Shown here one piece after another: positions 43,885 through 55,865 of a stretch of DNA of 64,000 bases. The position numbers and the translations under genes are program-made. Source of the stretch: Zea mays (taxonomy: Eukaryota > Streptophyta > Magnoliopsida > Poales > Poaceae); NCBI RefSeq assembly GCF_902167145.1, contig NC_050098.1, positions 108,538,207-108,602,206 of the forward strand, read 5' to 3'. Below the pieces are notes generated by a model. It saw only the letters and a program-made list of their open reading frames with translations, made no database searches and was not told the origin of the DNA. Position 1 is the first letter of the stretch, and the number at the start of each line of letters is the position of its first letter.

Positions 43885-46800
43885 TTATGGCTGTCAAATT
43901 TTAACACAAGTAAGATAATAAAGTTATCTACAACTCTTCTATATGACTTTTATACAGAAAACATAATTTAGTTCATTAAACATGCAGCACCGCGAAAACA
44001 GTGCGTGTAGCCCAAAACAACAACTAATAAATTTCACCTCCTATTTACTTTAAGAATTGCCATGTTCTAGAGACTTGAATTACCCTAACACATTACCATT
44101 TGTTAGAATTAAAACAATCAAATGAGGACCAACAAGTCGACTTACTAATTTTTATCCAACTCATTTCGTGCGCTAGAACTACCACACAATTAACAAACGC
44201 ATTCACCAAAATAAAGCACTTCGGCACACATGTCCGACATCACACAAAATTACGATGAAGCACTACAAATATTTACCTTTAGACCGCCATGACATAACCA
44301 TTTAACCTCTAATTGGTTTTAAGGTATAACTCAAGCATTTCATGAACATGCATGATTTTGTTTACTCCTAATTTTTCACTAGGTCTTGTAATTATAAAAT
44401 GGGTGTTATTTTTGCACCATATGAAACATCTAATTTAGGGCTGGCATATTTATGAGGCATAGGTAATGACAAATCATGACTAATGTATAAATTTCACATG
44501 CTCAGGTTTTATATTTTATTTACTACAAAACTAACAAATTGTTAATGCAATATATCATGTGAGAGCAAGTTGAATCTAAAACTAATTATTTTCTATGGCT
44601 GCATGACCATATTAAGTTTTATTAGGCTACTAGAATATCATGCAAGGACAGGGGAGCACCATTTTCCATTTTTATATCTATATATTATATTTAGACTATT
44701 TAAAACTACATAATAGGCATCAAACAAGTTAAATCACTAACTCAGCGACACATGCACCACTATTCATCAAATTTTTACTAGTCACCAAGAATCACACAGC
44801 GGGTCTACTGTAAAAATTCCAATTCATTTGGAGCACTAGAACTACAGATCCAAAAATAACAAACAAATCAATCTTCTTTTCTCTATTTAACTTGTTTTAA
44901 TTAACACACCAAGAAAACAGTGAATAACATGCAAGTTTTATATTTTTCTTAGATGTAGTATGACAACATCTAACTAACAAAATAAGTTTCATCATTTTTG
45001 GATTTTTATAAATAAAACTATGGAGAGAAGCAAGTTCATTTATTTTCTAAACCAGTTTTTAAATACGAATTTCTACAGAAAAACTTTTCCACTAAAACGT
45101 ATCAACATATAGATCCATTAGTTAGAACATTTCATAAGGAAGGAAACAAAACAAATTTTATGATTTTAGGAGCTCTAAAACTCAAGATATGAATATTTAA
45201 AGGAAGAGCAAAAATATGCAACTTTTAGCACAAAAGCATATGGGGCCCATTCGTCATTGACTCACAGAGGGCCTTGTTCTTCCTTGCTTCATGTACGTAC
45301 GCAGGGAGGAGGAGATCGGCCGGAAGTAAGACTGGATCTGGACCCCAGAGTGGAGGTCAGTTGCGTGTCCTTGGCTTCGCTTGAGCAGAGAGGAGGGGGG
45401 CTGGAGCTAACCCTGGACGCGGCCATGGAGGAGCTCACTGCTGCACCTGTAGTGGGCGCCGAGCAGAGCTGGAAACAGCCGAGCAGGGAGCTCGCAGAGG
45501 GCGCCATGGGAGCCGATCCCTGCTGCCGGAAGTGGAAGAAAAAAGGGGGCGCCGTAGGGAAGGGTCTCTGCCTACTGCCGAGCGCAGGAAGGAGCAATGG
45601 AGGTGAGGGACTACTTTTAAAGGCGGTGCTCGCTGCAGCCATTGGCGGACACGAGCGGCATGCTGCAGAGCTCAGTTTCCTGAGAGACATAGAAAGGAAC
45701 ACGTATTGGGTGACTGTTTTCATCGTTTTCTGTTTGGAATCGGACCTTGACCAATGCAGAAAATATCTTCCTTGATCTAAACTCTACAAATCCTATATAG
45801 GGCTTGAGGTGATTCGGGCACTGGTTAGAGAGTTATAGACCCACGAAAATTGGTTTGTCAGTGGGTTAGAAATCAGTGGAAACTGGTGAAATCTGAGTGT
45901 CAAAATATGTCAAACGGAATCGGATGAATGCCATCTTTTAATATGTTGTGCCTCTCTTCGTTATTAACAAATTTTGTATTTGGGGAAACTTTAGTTGTTT
46001 AACAAAATTTGGGAACACGGGATGTCAATCCGAACGACACTGATTCCAGACTTAAAAGGATTTCAAATCCTGAAATTAGATTTTTATTCTGTCTTGATGG
46101 CACTGTTTGAGATACTTAGAAATTGAATTAAGGCTTGGTTTAATTATAAAATTTGTTGTATAATATCTGTTGTCCAACTTTTATTAAAGGTCAAACCTTA
46201 TATCTTGGTTGGAAATAGAAATTCCACTTTGGTCAATGTATAATCATTATAAGGCTTCAAATTATATTTTTAAGGCGATTGGGGTATTTTCTCGACATTT
46301 TCTTGGCACAGACCCTTAATAACTTTTGTTGTAGAGTGCATATAGAGTTGTTTAAGCAAGATGACAAGGCTTGGTTGAATTTCAAATTTTGCATTTGTTC
46401 AAACGAGCAGTTTCAAACAAGCATAGGATTTATCTTTTCATGTGATTATTTGGTTCAAACTTATAGAAAACTTTAGAATACACTTGATAGCTAGAGATGA
46501 ATGATGACATAGAGATAACAAGTCGATTTGCATAAGAAATAATTAGAGGTTGACACAACAGAGATTCCGCTCGAGAATGCGGATTCAGACTACGTATTTG
46601 GACATAGACCGACTATCGAGAAAGCGGATTCGGATACTGATTGGATAATATAACAACTATCGAAAGTCTGAATAAATGAGTCTGGACGAGAGTTGCGAGA
46701 CGAGATTGATTTTCGAATTTGCATTTGCTCCGAGAAATAAAAGTTTTAACAGGCTCCAAATTTGGCTATTCTTGAGGTCGAATAATTCCGAACTTGGTGA

Positions 46801-46921
46801 AACATTCATGAGTAACTTGATGAATGGAGAAAGATACGATCGAGAAATAGAAATTTTCACTGAGCATCCGAGATTAGGATAAATCTCCTAGCATAACACG
46901 AAATAGACACCTGGGGTGTCA
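43885..46921 (-). repeat. LTR of element I, probably truncated at the left
   Basis: The right end reads CACCTGGGGTGTCA, i.e. an LTR starting TGACACCCC in the element direction, and cuts the accessory gene of element F at 46921/46922. The left limit is not visible: the sequence abuts the H LTR at 43884. It is AT-rich, with a GC-rich stretch at 45260-45700 whose frames occur on both strands. Possibly a Prem1/Xilon-like LTR, from memory only. Confidence 0.6.
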
Positions 46922-48831
46922 AAGAGTTCAAGCTTTGGATATCCCATATTGTCCATCATTTTTTGGCAGACATGTATTTCTTTATTGTCTGGTAGACAGT
47001 AAAGGAAATCATCTTCGTCATTTCCGCCGTACACCAAGGACCCTCGGGGATACATCAGATCCCTGGCATAATGTTGCACTTCGGCAACCTGCTCTTCTAA
47101 TAACTGCTTTCTCGAAGCATGTCGAACAATGAATTCTAGCACTCTAACAGGAGCTTCAGGAGCAGGAGATTTGTATTTCTCAGAAACACTCTTTTTTCAG
47201 GGTCACCGCTACAGTTTCTGAAGGTCCAGCTTCAGCAGGAACTTCTACAGGTCCAGTTTCAGTAGTAGTCTGAGCCATGCTGGTGGTGTCAGTTTTTCCT
47301 GGAACTTTAGCCTCCGTTCTAAGTGCTTCGGCAGAAGCAAGAGTTGATGTTTTCACAGACTCCATAACAGCATCTAGCACACTAGCCATTCTCCTTTTCA
47401 TTGGAGTTGCTACGGGGATGTTCGATGGCTTCGACAGTTCCGTTGCGCATGGTGGACTAAGTGCCTTCAACTGTTCTATCGTTTTCTCTAGTTTCGGCTC
47501 TTCAGTCACATTTGTCCTAGCTTTGACTAGCACAGAGCGACTTGGCTCTGTGATAGGAGCGGCCCCCTCAATTAGCTTCGACACGTCGTCCGTTTCAATG
47601 CGCCTGGGTCGACGCGTCAAAACTTTAACCTTTTTTGACCTCGACACACTAGAAGTTGCCGAGGTAGCAGCTTTCCTCTTCTTCCCTTGCTTTCGTGAAG
47701 GATAACAGTAGTCTAGGTACACAAACCCGATAACATCAAACACCCTATTCAATCTCTTTTTCCCCGAGCACTGAAGGCAGTTGTCATAGCTTCATCTTCA
47801 GCCTTCGAGTATGCTCCAAGCAGCTCATCGCTAGTTGCCTCTATAGCATCCAGCCAGTCATCATTCGGTTCATCAAACTGGCTCCTATATCGAAAGGTAT
47901 ATTTCAGATAAACAAAACCACTTTGGCTTGAGCCAGCGGCAGCCTTCTTCGGCATTTCCCATCCGCTTGCAAGTGGCCACACTCTGTAAGCAATATGCTC
48001 CTAGACCAAGTCTCTTGTGCTAATATAAGTGCACACCGTATTGAAAGCCATCTGGCATGCTTGCACGTCATTTCCATGTGCAGTTGGCAGCCTCCTAATG
48101 CCAAAGTTAGACCATATAGGGCACTGAATAATCCCTTCTATATCCCCCCTCTGACTCAGGTCAACCTTTACATAAAACAATTCTTGCATCCAAGAGCCTG
48201 GCCATTTTTTCCAAAATGTCGGCACAGCATAGCTGGCCTCAGCGCGATGCACGAAGCTGTAGCAGCCAAAATTATTGTGGTACTGCTCTTTCCCAGTCGC
48301 CTTCGTCTGATATAATAACTCGTGCATATTGCAGAAACACCTGGTGTCTGGCTCTAACCCTTGGCTCCTCATGGCCCATATGAAAACCCCCATCCTAACA
48401 ATAGCTTCGGGGGTAAGCTGATGAAGATAAATTTCAAAAGTTTTTAGAACTTCAACCAACATTTTGTCCAAGGGAAACCGAAGTCCGGCTTTCATGAAGC
48501 TTCTAAAAATCACCACCTCGTCAGCTTCGGGAAGAGGAACATTATTCTCCCCTTCGGCCCTCACGATTAAAATATCACGAAAGTATCTCCCTCTCATTGC
48601 TTTGATCCACCCTTGTTTAATAGTCGACTTTTCAAAAACAACATGGCTCGGTCTCCATGGCCGATTTTTGGCATCTTCATTCCTAGTTTCTACATTGAAA
48701 CTCTCGCTATCGATGGAGTTTTCAGATATTCCAGCCAACATCTCATTGGTGATCTTCTCCATGTTGGTTTTTTCCATAGCTTTGTAAAATCCGGCCAGTG
48801 CTGGGTCAACGATCTTCTTCCCATCGTCCAT
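46922..48831 (-). pseudogene. Antisense accessory gene of element F, truncated
   Basis: Homolog of the gene at 6951-9959 on the strand opposite to the F LTRs. The ATG at 48831 opens about 277 residues with the PF04195-like region (FPLDKML...LHQLTPEAIVRMG). A TAG at 48001-48003 stands where the copy in A has Gln in the shared DLVQE segment. Frame changes follow near 47752 and near 47185 (a run of A). A GKKRKA and SKKVK pair near 47620-47690 is a likely nuclear signal. The C-terminal coiled coil is missing, because the LTR of element I inserted at 46921. The protein is strongly diverged from those of A and B, so F is a different subfamily. Confidence 0.8.
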
Positions 48832-48958
48832 TTAGACAATGATTGCTAAAATATCGAAGCTCAAAATTCAATTAAACTCGACGAAGCAAGGAAGGTTAAA
48901 ATGGCAAACACAATGCAAGCAGCTAAAATAGCACGAAAATACTGACGACACAGCCTTC

Positions 48959-48968
48959 TATTTATATA
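48959..48968 (-). promoter_or_regulatory. TATA box for the accessory gene of element F
   Basis: TATATAAATA on the minus strand, about 130 bp upstream of the ATG at 48831 and outside the LTR, as in elements A and D. Confidence 0.6.
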
Positions 48969-49106
48969 CTCAGAACCCCACAGATTGGTGGGTCCTGTAA
49001 GTTAGTGTGTTTCGCTATTCTAGCAAAGGGAAGGTGTTTTTCGGACCTTTGGTTAAAGGCCTTCGTTCATGTCGCTGTCTAAATTTGTTACAAAGAAACA
49101 AATCAA

Positions 49107-49786
49107 TACTGCGAGGGGCTACTATTAGGGGCCTTCTTCCTCTGAAGGTCCTCATAAACATGACTAACCATATGTTTCTAGTATGACATGGGCTACTACA
49201 AGGGGGCTTCGGCTTCGGGATGAAGGTTTTCTCTTGCGACAGGGTGAAAGCATAACCCGAAGGTGATGAGAAGTGACCAATAAAGCTACAGCTGAAGAGC
49301 TTCGACTTGAAGTAATGATGAAGACCAAGTATGATGAAGACCGAAAAGGGACAAAGACTATCTAATCCTTAATGACTCGCATTATGTTTATAGATGAATG
49401 TCAAGGGCATGGATGTACTTTTACCCGGGCTGCATCTCGTGCCTATAAATAGATGAACAGTAGCATCGTACTGTTCACGCTGGATTGTAATCACTCTCTC
49501 GCATCTATACCTTCAAGCAAGCCGAAGGTATCAATGTAATATTAATCATATTAATATTTATGTGTGTTTTATGGAATACAAATATGAATGAACCATCGAA
49601 TTATATTTGTTATCTTCATGTATTCCTATTCATCTATGAAATGTTGAAGGCACATTCTTCATGACCTTCGTCTGAAGATCATTATATCTGAGAGGAGATA
49701 ATGCTTCGAAGGACGAAGGTCCTTAATGCTTAACAAATGTGTTGCCTTGTTCTTGATTCACAGCATTTGAGAACAAGTGACCAATA
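49107..49786 (+). repeat. Element F polypurine tract and 3' LTR
   Basis: The tract GCGAGGGGCTAC (49111-49122) precedes an LTR at 49123-49786 that begins TATTAGGGG and ends GACCAATA. Both termini are mutated relative to TGTTGGGG...CCAACA. TATAAATA lies on the plus strand at 49444-49451, which gives F a plus-strand orientation. The 5 bp after it (GGTAT) would be its right target duplication. Confidence 0.8.
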
Positions 49787-49796
49787 GGTATGAAAC

Positions 49797-50444
49797 TTTT
49801 GGGGTCTTCTTCCCCGTCGAAGGTCCTCAAGGCAAAAAAAACCTTCAGCAAGACAGTACAAAGGCTGGTATGGCATGAAGATATAAGTCGAAGATGATGC
49901 AGACAAAAGCCAAAGCTATGACTGAAAGAGCTTTGGCTTGGTATTATGATAAAGGCGAAGGACGATACCGACTTAAAGAGAAAAATACTATATAGTCCTT
50001 GGTAGTTCGCATTATGATCATAATTAGTTATCAGGGACATGGATGTAATTCTGTCCGGCCTGCGTTCCGTGCCTATAAATAGATGAACAGTACCCCCGTA
50101 CTGTTCACGCTGAATTGTAATCACTCTTGCGTCCCTCTCGCATTTCACCTTCTGGCAAGCCGAAGGTATTAATGTAATGTTTATATTGTTGGTGTTTATT
50201 CATATTTAAAAACGAGAATATAAATAATATAATAATTCATACTGATTATGTGTATTCTTTTGTGTTTCGTGTATATTTATTTATATTTGTTCACTGAGAT
50301 GATGAAGGTACGCCCTTCACGACCTTCGTCCAAAGATCATTATATCCCAAAGGAGATAATACTTCGAAGGACGAAGGTCTTTAACCAGTAACAATTGTGT
50401 TGCCTTGTTCTTGATTTGTAGCATTTGAGAACAAGTGACCAACA
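49797..50444 (+). repeat. Solo LTR, Tat-type, TSD GAAAC
   Basis: A 648-bp LTR (TTTTGGGG...GACCAACA) related to the F LTR, flanked by GAAAC on both sides (49792-49796 and 50445-50449). No internal sequence, so it is the product of recombination between the two LTRs of an element. TATAAATA on the plus strand at 50074-50081. It lies 10 bp from the end of the F LTR. Confidence 0.9.
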
Positions 50445-51949
50445 GAAACATAGGATAAAATTATGCACTTAATTTCTTTTGTATCCACCACTTAACACTT
50501 CGAAAAATCATAACTCTTTAACCGTAACTCCGATTTTAGTGGTTCTCGAACCTAGGATCTAGTTACGATGCGTAGAACATTATTATTCAGTTTGTTCTCA
50601 TGTTTGGTGTGATGTTAATTTTGCCTATACCATGTTTGTTTGTATTGCTATGATTAGCAGTGAGGTCACGAGAATCGGAAGATCATCCTGGTGCCTGGAA
50701 ATCTTGAGTCTCAGGCAAGTTGTGCCCTTGATCACTCCTTTTTATCTAATAATGTTTGATGTTAATCACTGTAACATGCTTAAGTTAATTTGATGGGACA
50801 TAATAGGTATTCCTAGCATTATTTATCCCCCACCTTGCAAACTGATGAATTATTGGGTAGATTTGCTATTGCTCTACCTGGTTTTGGGAAACTAATATTT
50901 TATTATAATCATGTTACAATTATGTTGTTGTTTAATTATTGTTCATGATAAGATCATATTGTTAATTGGAACATGGAGAACCTCCCGGGAAAATAGTGCT
51001 ACCACAAGGGTGGAATGGGACGCCCTTGGCCAAGTAATTAGGAAAGCTCAGGAGAGATTACCTTACCCGGTTAGGGGCAAAGCGGGGAGGCGTCGCTACA
51101 GAGTATAGGGAGGTCCTCAGGTCAAACTGTCTGTAAAGCTTTTCGGACGAGGGATTCCTATGCTTCCTTCTTCTTGAATCTGTAGCGGGTTGTCTCGAAC
51201 TAGTGGAACTTCGGAAAGGCCTCGTAGTGCTACCCTTTCTCGCTTCCTTGGTAGAGGTGTATGGCGTCCGTACAACCTCGTCGTAGATGGGTAACACGCC
51301 TTGTGGGTAAAGATTTGCAACCTCAGCAGAGTGTAAAACTGGTATATCAGCCGTGCTCACGGTCATGAGCAGCTCGGACACTCACATGATTAATTTATGG
51401 AATTAAACTCAATTTGTCATTTGCATTGCATTGTGGGGGTTGTTATTAATCTTTACCTCTTATTTAATTGGGTTGGTATCTACTTATACCTAGTAACTGC
51501 TAATAAAATTTTGACCAACTTTAAAAGAAATGCTCAGCTTTAACCATCCTCTTTGGTAAGCCTTACACTTCACATGGGCTCCCACCTTTGGTGAGTTCAT
51601 GCACATTATTCCCCACAACTTGTTGAGAGATGAACGTATGTGAGCTCACCCTTGCTGTACTCACATCCCCCAGGTCATGAACAGGTACCACAGGATGAGG
51701 CACACGGAGGATGTTGCGATGAGATCATGAGAGGTCTAGGCTGTCGTCTCCCAATCAACTTTGGTGGCTCGATCGTTGTCTTCGTATGATATAATTATTT
51801 AATTATTTTTTATAGAACTCCATTATATATTAATGTGGTGACATTTGTTTCTGTACCATGAGTTATCATATGTGTAAGACTTGATCCTAGCACACATGGT
51901 GATTATCTCACACCCGGGTTTTTGGTGCCCCTGAAATCCGGGTGTGACA
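50445..51949 (+). repeat. LTR of element E (chromovirus), 3' portion of its 5' LTR
   Basis: It ends CCGGGTGTGACA and is followed by an initiator-Met type PBS, so it is a 5' LTR on the plus strand. Elements F and the solo LTR are inserted in it; the 10 bp at 49787-49796 belong to the same LTR. The small open frames on both strands at about 51060-51380 are not convincing genes. Confidence 0.75.
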
Positions 51950-52288
51950 GAAGTGGTATCAGATGAATGTTGATTGTAGGACGTAACCTAGATAGAACTG
52001 GATAACCATTACCTACTTACCTTTGCTACTCCGATTTTTTCTAAACTTTTCTTAATCTTTTCTCATCTATTGTTGCTTTACTCTGATTACTCTTATCTTT
52101 TCACTTCTAAAGACAAAACTGGATTTCACACTTTGAAATCATGTACCTAAAGTGACCTTTAGGAATATGAGACCTACTCTTAGGAACAAAAACAAAACTA
52201 TTTCCATAGGTATCTACATACTTGAATGTTTGTTCTTATGATACTTGTCTAATTTGGATCTTTGATTGAGTGTGATGAGCTGTGAAGT
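51950..52288 (+). other. PBS and leader of element E
   Basis: TGGTATCAGA at 51954-51963 is the PBS, five bases after the LTR end. The AT-rich leader that follows is cut at 52289 by the LTR of element J. GAAGT at 52284-52288 would be the left target duplication of J. Confidence 0.7.
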
Positions 52289-53664
52289 TGAAAGGGAAAT
52301 GTGCCCTTGGGCAATTTTTATAAGTATTTTGGTGATTAGATGCCCAACACATTAATTGAGTACTAATGTGCTAAATGTGTGAAAAGTGCAAATCAAAGTA
52401 AAAGGTACGTTTCTAGACTTAGTACATTGTTTTTGTGAACTAACATTGTTTGTCTAAGTGCTAGAAACAGTGCCGAAAAGAGAGGAATCGGATTGCAAGA
52501 GACTTGGCTGTGAGCAGCCAAACTTCACCTCGGACTAGCACACCGGACTGTCCGGTGATGCACCGGACAGTGTCTGGTGCGCCAGGCTGGTCTCCGGTGA
52601 AAAGGCCGCTCTCGGGAGTTGACAACGGTGTACGGCTATAATTCACCAGACAGTCCGGTGGTGCACCGGACGGTCCGGTGGTGCACCGGACGGTCCGGTG
52701 AGTCATCCGCGGCGAACTCGTCGCTCTCGGGAAACGGAAAAGGCGACATGGCTATAATTCACCAGACTGTCCGGTGGTGCACCGGACTGTCCGGTGAGCC
52801 AATGGTCGCCAGCGCCAACGGTCGGCCGCGAGATCTGCGGGCGATGCGTGGCAGCTCCAACGGTCGGCGGGGGGGCACCGGACAGTGTCCGGTGCGCCAA
52901 CGGGCCCGGAGCTGCAACGGTCGACTGTGCCCGATTTGGAAGGAAATCGCGCACCGAACAAGCTACAGTGCCTGTCCGGTGGCGCACCGGACTGTCTGGT
53001 GCTCCACTCGACAGAAGGCAAGGATAGCCTTCCTTGTTGGCCTCCAATGGCTCCTAGCTGCCTTGGGGCTATAAAAGGGACCTCTCGGCATATGGAGGAG
53101 CCAACTAAGTATTCAGTAAGCATTCTAAGACTCTCACTTTCCACCTCCGCGCATTTGATCGATTGTGTTAGTGATTTGAGCTCCGTTCGAGCTGTGAATT
53201 CTTTGTGCTACGTTTCAAGCTCAAGTCTTGGCTTGTTTGCGTGTGTGTGCTGCGGATTTGTGTGTTGTGTGTTGCTCTCCTAGCCTTACTCTTGTACCTT
53301 CTTTGTGATCTTTATTGTAAGGGCGAGAGGCTCCAACTTGTGGAGATTCCTCGCAAACAGGAGAAAGACTATAAGAAAGAAAGTTGTGGTATTCAAGTTG
53401 ATCATTGATCACTTGAAAGGGGTTGAGTGCAACCCTCGTCCATTGGGACGCCACAACGTGGAAGTAGGCAAGTGTCACTTGGCCGAACCACGGGATAAAA
53501 ATCGTGTGTCTCTTGTGTTGCCTTCTCTATGATTGTTTTATCCACAAGAACTCGCTTCAAAACTACTTAGTCGCGCTAACACTTTAATAACTAAGTTTTG
53601 TGGCTATTTAGTGTTTGATTTTACAGGATCACCTATTCACCCCTCCCCCCTCTAGGTGCTCTCA
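52289..53664 (+). repeat. 5' LTR of element J (Ty1/copia, Sirevirus type)
   Basis: 1.4 kb, TGAAAGGGAAATGTGCCC...GGTGCTCTCA, followed by the PBS TGGTATCAGAGCC (53667-53679, initiator tRNA-Met type). TATAAAAG at 53070-53077 on the plus strand. The upstream third contains a cluster of CACCGGACtgTCCGGTG palindromes. Frames on both strands in this region are by-products of the palindromes. Confidence 0.88.
52538..53005. repeat. Cluster of CACCGGACnGTCCGGTG palindromes in the J LTR
   Basis: About ten full or half palindromes (for example CACCGGACTGTCCGGTG near 52541 and 52780, and GGTGCACCGGACGGTCCGGTG repeats near 52650-52700). Two copies of an AACGGTCGGC element also occur (about 52816 and 52858). 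Such palindromes have been described in maize Sirevirus LTRs, from memory. They lie upstream of the TATA box, as expected for regulatory sites. Confidence 0.8.
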
Positions 53665-53714
53665 ATTGGTATCAGAGCCATACTCTTCACTTAAGGGACT
53701 AACCGCCCGAAAAG

Positions 53715-55044
53715 ATGGATCCTAAGGGAAAGGGGATGGTGGTCAACGACAAGGAAAAGGAGTCCATCTTCAACGAGCCAAGAGACAACAAGCCTACTGA
53801 CTCAGGCTCAAGTCAAAAGAAGAGAGACAAGAAGAAGAAGAGGTGCATCAAGAAGATCATCTACTACGACAGCGATGCCTCATCTTCTTCACCACACGAC
53901 GATGGGGACGACTCTTCAAAGAATAAAACGGTTAATCAAAACTATTCATTTGATTACTCCCGTATTCCATTTAATTCAAATGCTCATTTGCTATCAATTC
54001 CACTTGGGAAACCTCCACACTTTGATGGAGAAGACTACTCTTTCTGGAGCCATAAAATGCTAGTCATTTATTTTCTCTCCATCCTAGTATCTGGGAAATT
54101 GTTGAAAATGGAATGCATTTTGATAGTACTGACAATCCCATTTTCATAAATGAGCAAATTCATAAAAAAGCACAAGCTACTACTGTCTTGCTAGCTTCGC
54201 TTTGCAGGGATGAATATAATAAGGTGACCGGCTTGGACAACGCCAAGCAAATCAGGGACACCCTCAAGATATCTCATGAGGGAAACGACGCCACCATGAT
54301 TACCAAAATGGAGCTGGTAGAAGGCGAGCTAGGAGATTTGCGATGATCAGGGGAGAGGAGCCAACTCAGACTTACAACAGGCTCAAGACCCTGGTCAACA
54401 AGATCCAAAGCTATAGAAGCACAAGATGGACGGATCATGATGTCGTCCGACTCATGCTAAGGTCATTTACTGTAATTGACCCCCATCTTGAAAATCTTAT
54501 TCATGAAAACCCGAGGTACACCAAGATGACGCCAGAGGAGATTCTTGGAAATTTTGTGAGCGGGCGCATGATGGTGAAGGAAGCTCGATACGTTGACGAT
54601 GCTCTAAACGGTCCACTACCCGTCTATGAGCCTCAACCTGTTGCTCTTAAGGCAACCAGTAGCAGGGAGGCGCTACCAAGCAAGGTGGCACAAGTGGAGG
54701 CTGCTGGCCTCAACGAAGATGAGATGGCGCTTATCATCAAGCGCTTCAAGACTGCACTTAAATGACGCAACGAGTATCCCAACAAGAATAAAACAAAGGG
54801 AAAGCGCTCCTGCTTTAAATGCGGTAAGACTGGTCACTTTATTGCAAATTGTCCCGATAATGATAGTGACCAGGGATAAGAAAAGAGTGGGAAGAAGGAG
54901 AAAAAGAAGAACTACAGGAAGGCAAAGGGCGAGGCGCACCTTGGAAAAGAATGGGACTCGGACTGCTCCTCCTCCGACTCCGACAACGAAGGACTTGCTG
55001 CCTCGGCCTTCAACAAATCCTCACTCTTCCCCAACGAACGCCAT
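53715..55044 (+). pseudogene. gag of element J (Sirevirus), broken and truncated
   Basis: Starts MDPKGKG at 53715, 50 bp after the LTR. It holds a Lys/Ser-rich N-terminus, the copia-type Gag region (PPHFDGEDYSFWSHKM at about 54015-54060; LMLRSFTVIDPHLENLI region near 54450), and a zinc knuckle CFKCGKTGHFIANCP (about 54810-54855). Frame changes near 54060 and 54330 and stops near 54763 and 54876 destroy it. After the SSLFPNERHTC segment the frame is cut by insertion of element D. The rest of J lies beyond the right end of the window. Confidence 0.88.
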
Positions 55045-55049
55045 ACATG

Positions 55050-55527
55050 TGTTGCAACTTGCTCTCTGGTGCAAGGGGATCCAACGGGGGTGTGTAGTGA
55101 CGTAAACAGGGTTCTCGCACGAGATGGCAATAGCTCTGTTAATCTAGCCTCTCAAGGGCACTATGCGGGGGTATTTATAGGTATCTGAGTGTCCAGCATC
55201 CTGTGTTAAGGATGCATGTGCCCTCAGACACCTAGGTTATCCCCGGAATATTCCCATAAAGCGGGGTTACAGACCGTAATTACAGGGAGGCCTTTACAAA
55301 TTAGGCCCGTAATGCGCAGCGGCCACGCAGGGCCTGTTACAATGGGTCGGATCACACGTGGGCCTCCATGCTGGACGAGGTCGCAAGATGTGACGACCTC
55401 GTCACAGGTCTTCGTCCGGTGACGTATGGGACGAAGGGTGAGCCTGCCCGTTGTCTTGTCTCCGTTGGTCTAGCCATTACGGCGAAGGCATCGAGCGAAG
55501 GGTGGCGTCTTCGCCTTCGCCCCAACA
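55050..55527 (-). repeat. Element D 3' LTR
   Basis: TGTTGCAACTTGC...CGCCCCAACA, so TGTTGGGGCG at the start in the element direction. A TATAAATA box lies on the minus strand at 55172-55179. The minus-strand GGAGGGCAAA (55528-55537) next to it is the polypurine tract. The left limit is inferred from the point where J gag stops. Confidence 0.75.
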
Positions 55528-55694
55528 TTTGCCCTCCGAGGGACCAGTTCGACTAAGTCATTTGGTGCCGAAGACGTCGCTAGATGGTGGAGACGCTGCC
55601 CTCGCTCGAAGTGGTTCCGCGGGGGTTTTTGACATAACCATTGATTGACACCGTACTGTTGGACTGCGGGTTTCTTGAAGCACCGCGCTCTGGG

Positions 55695-55702
55695 TATAAA
55701 AG
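55695..55702 (+). promoter_or_regulatory. TATA box for the antisense accessory gene of element D
   Basis: TATAAAAG in the context gggTATAAAAGgggac, 164 bp upstream of the ATG at 55866 and outside the LTR. It is the best-looking of the three antisense promoters. Confidence 0.7.
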
Positions 55703-55865
55703 GGGACGGGGGGCGGCGCGTTTTGAACTTTATCCTTCCGCGCTCCACGAAAACCCTAACCGCCTTTTCAAATCTCTTGCTGCGCATCTGCCCTCCTTGC
55801 TCTTGTTCGCCGGAGATCTGGCCCGTGTGAAGCGGACCGCCCGCCGCCGCCGACGGTACGTAGCG

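Noticed and set aside
45257..45775. A 172-codon plus-strand frame in the element I LTR
   Set aside because: A similar-length frame runs on the opposite strand, there is no domain, and it lies in the GC-rich LTR block seen in the sister LTRs.
55641..55865. Upstream ATG at 55641 as the start of the D accessory gene
   Set aside because: It lies before the TATA box at 55695, and the extra N-terminus has no counterpart in A or F.
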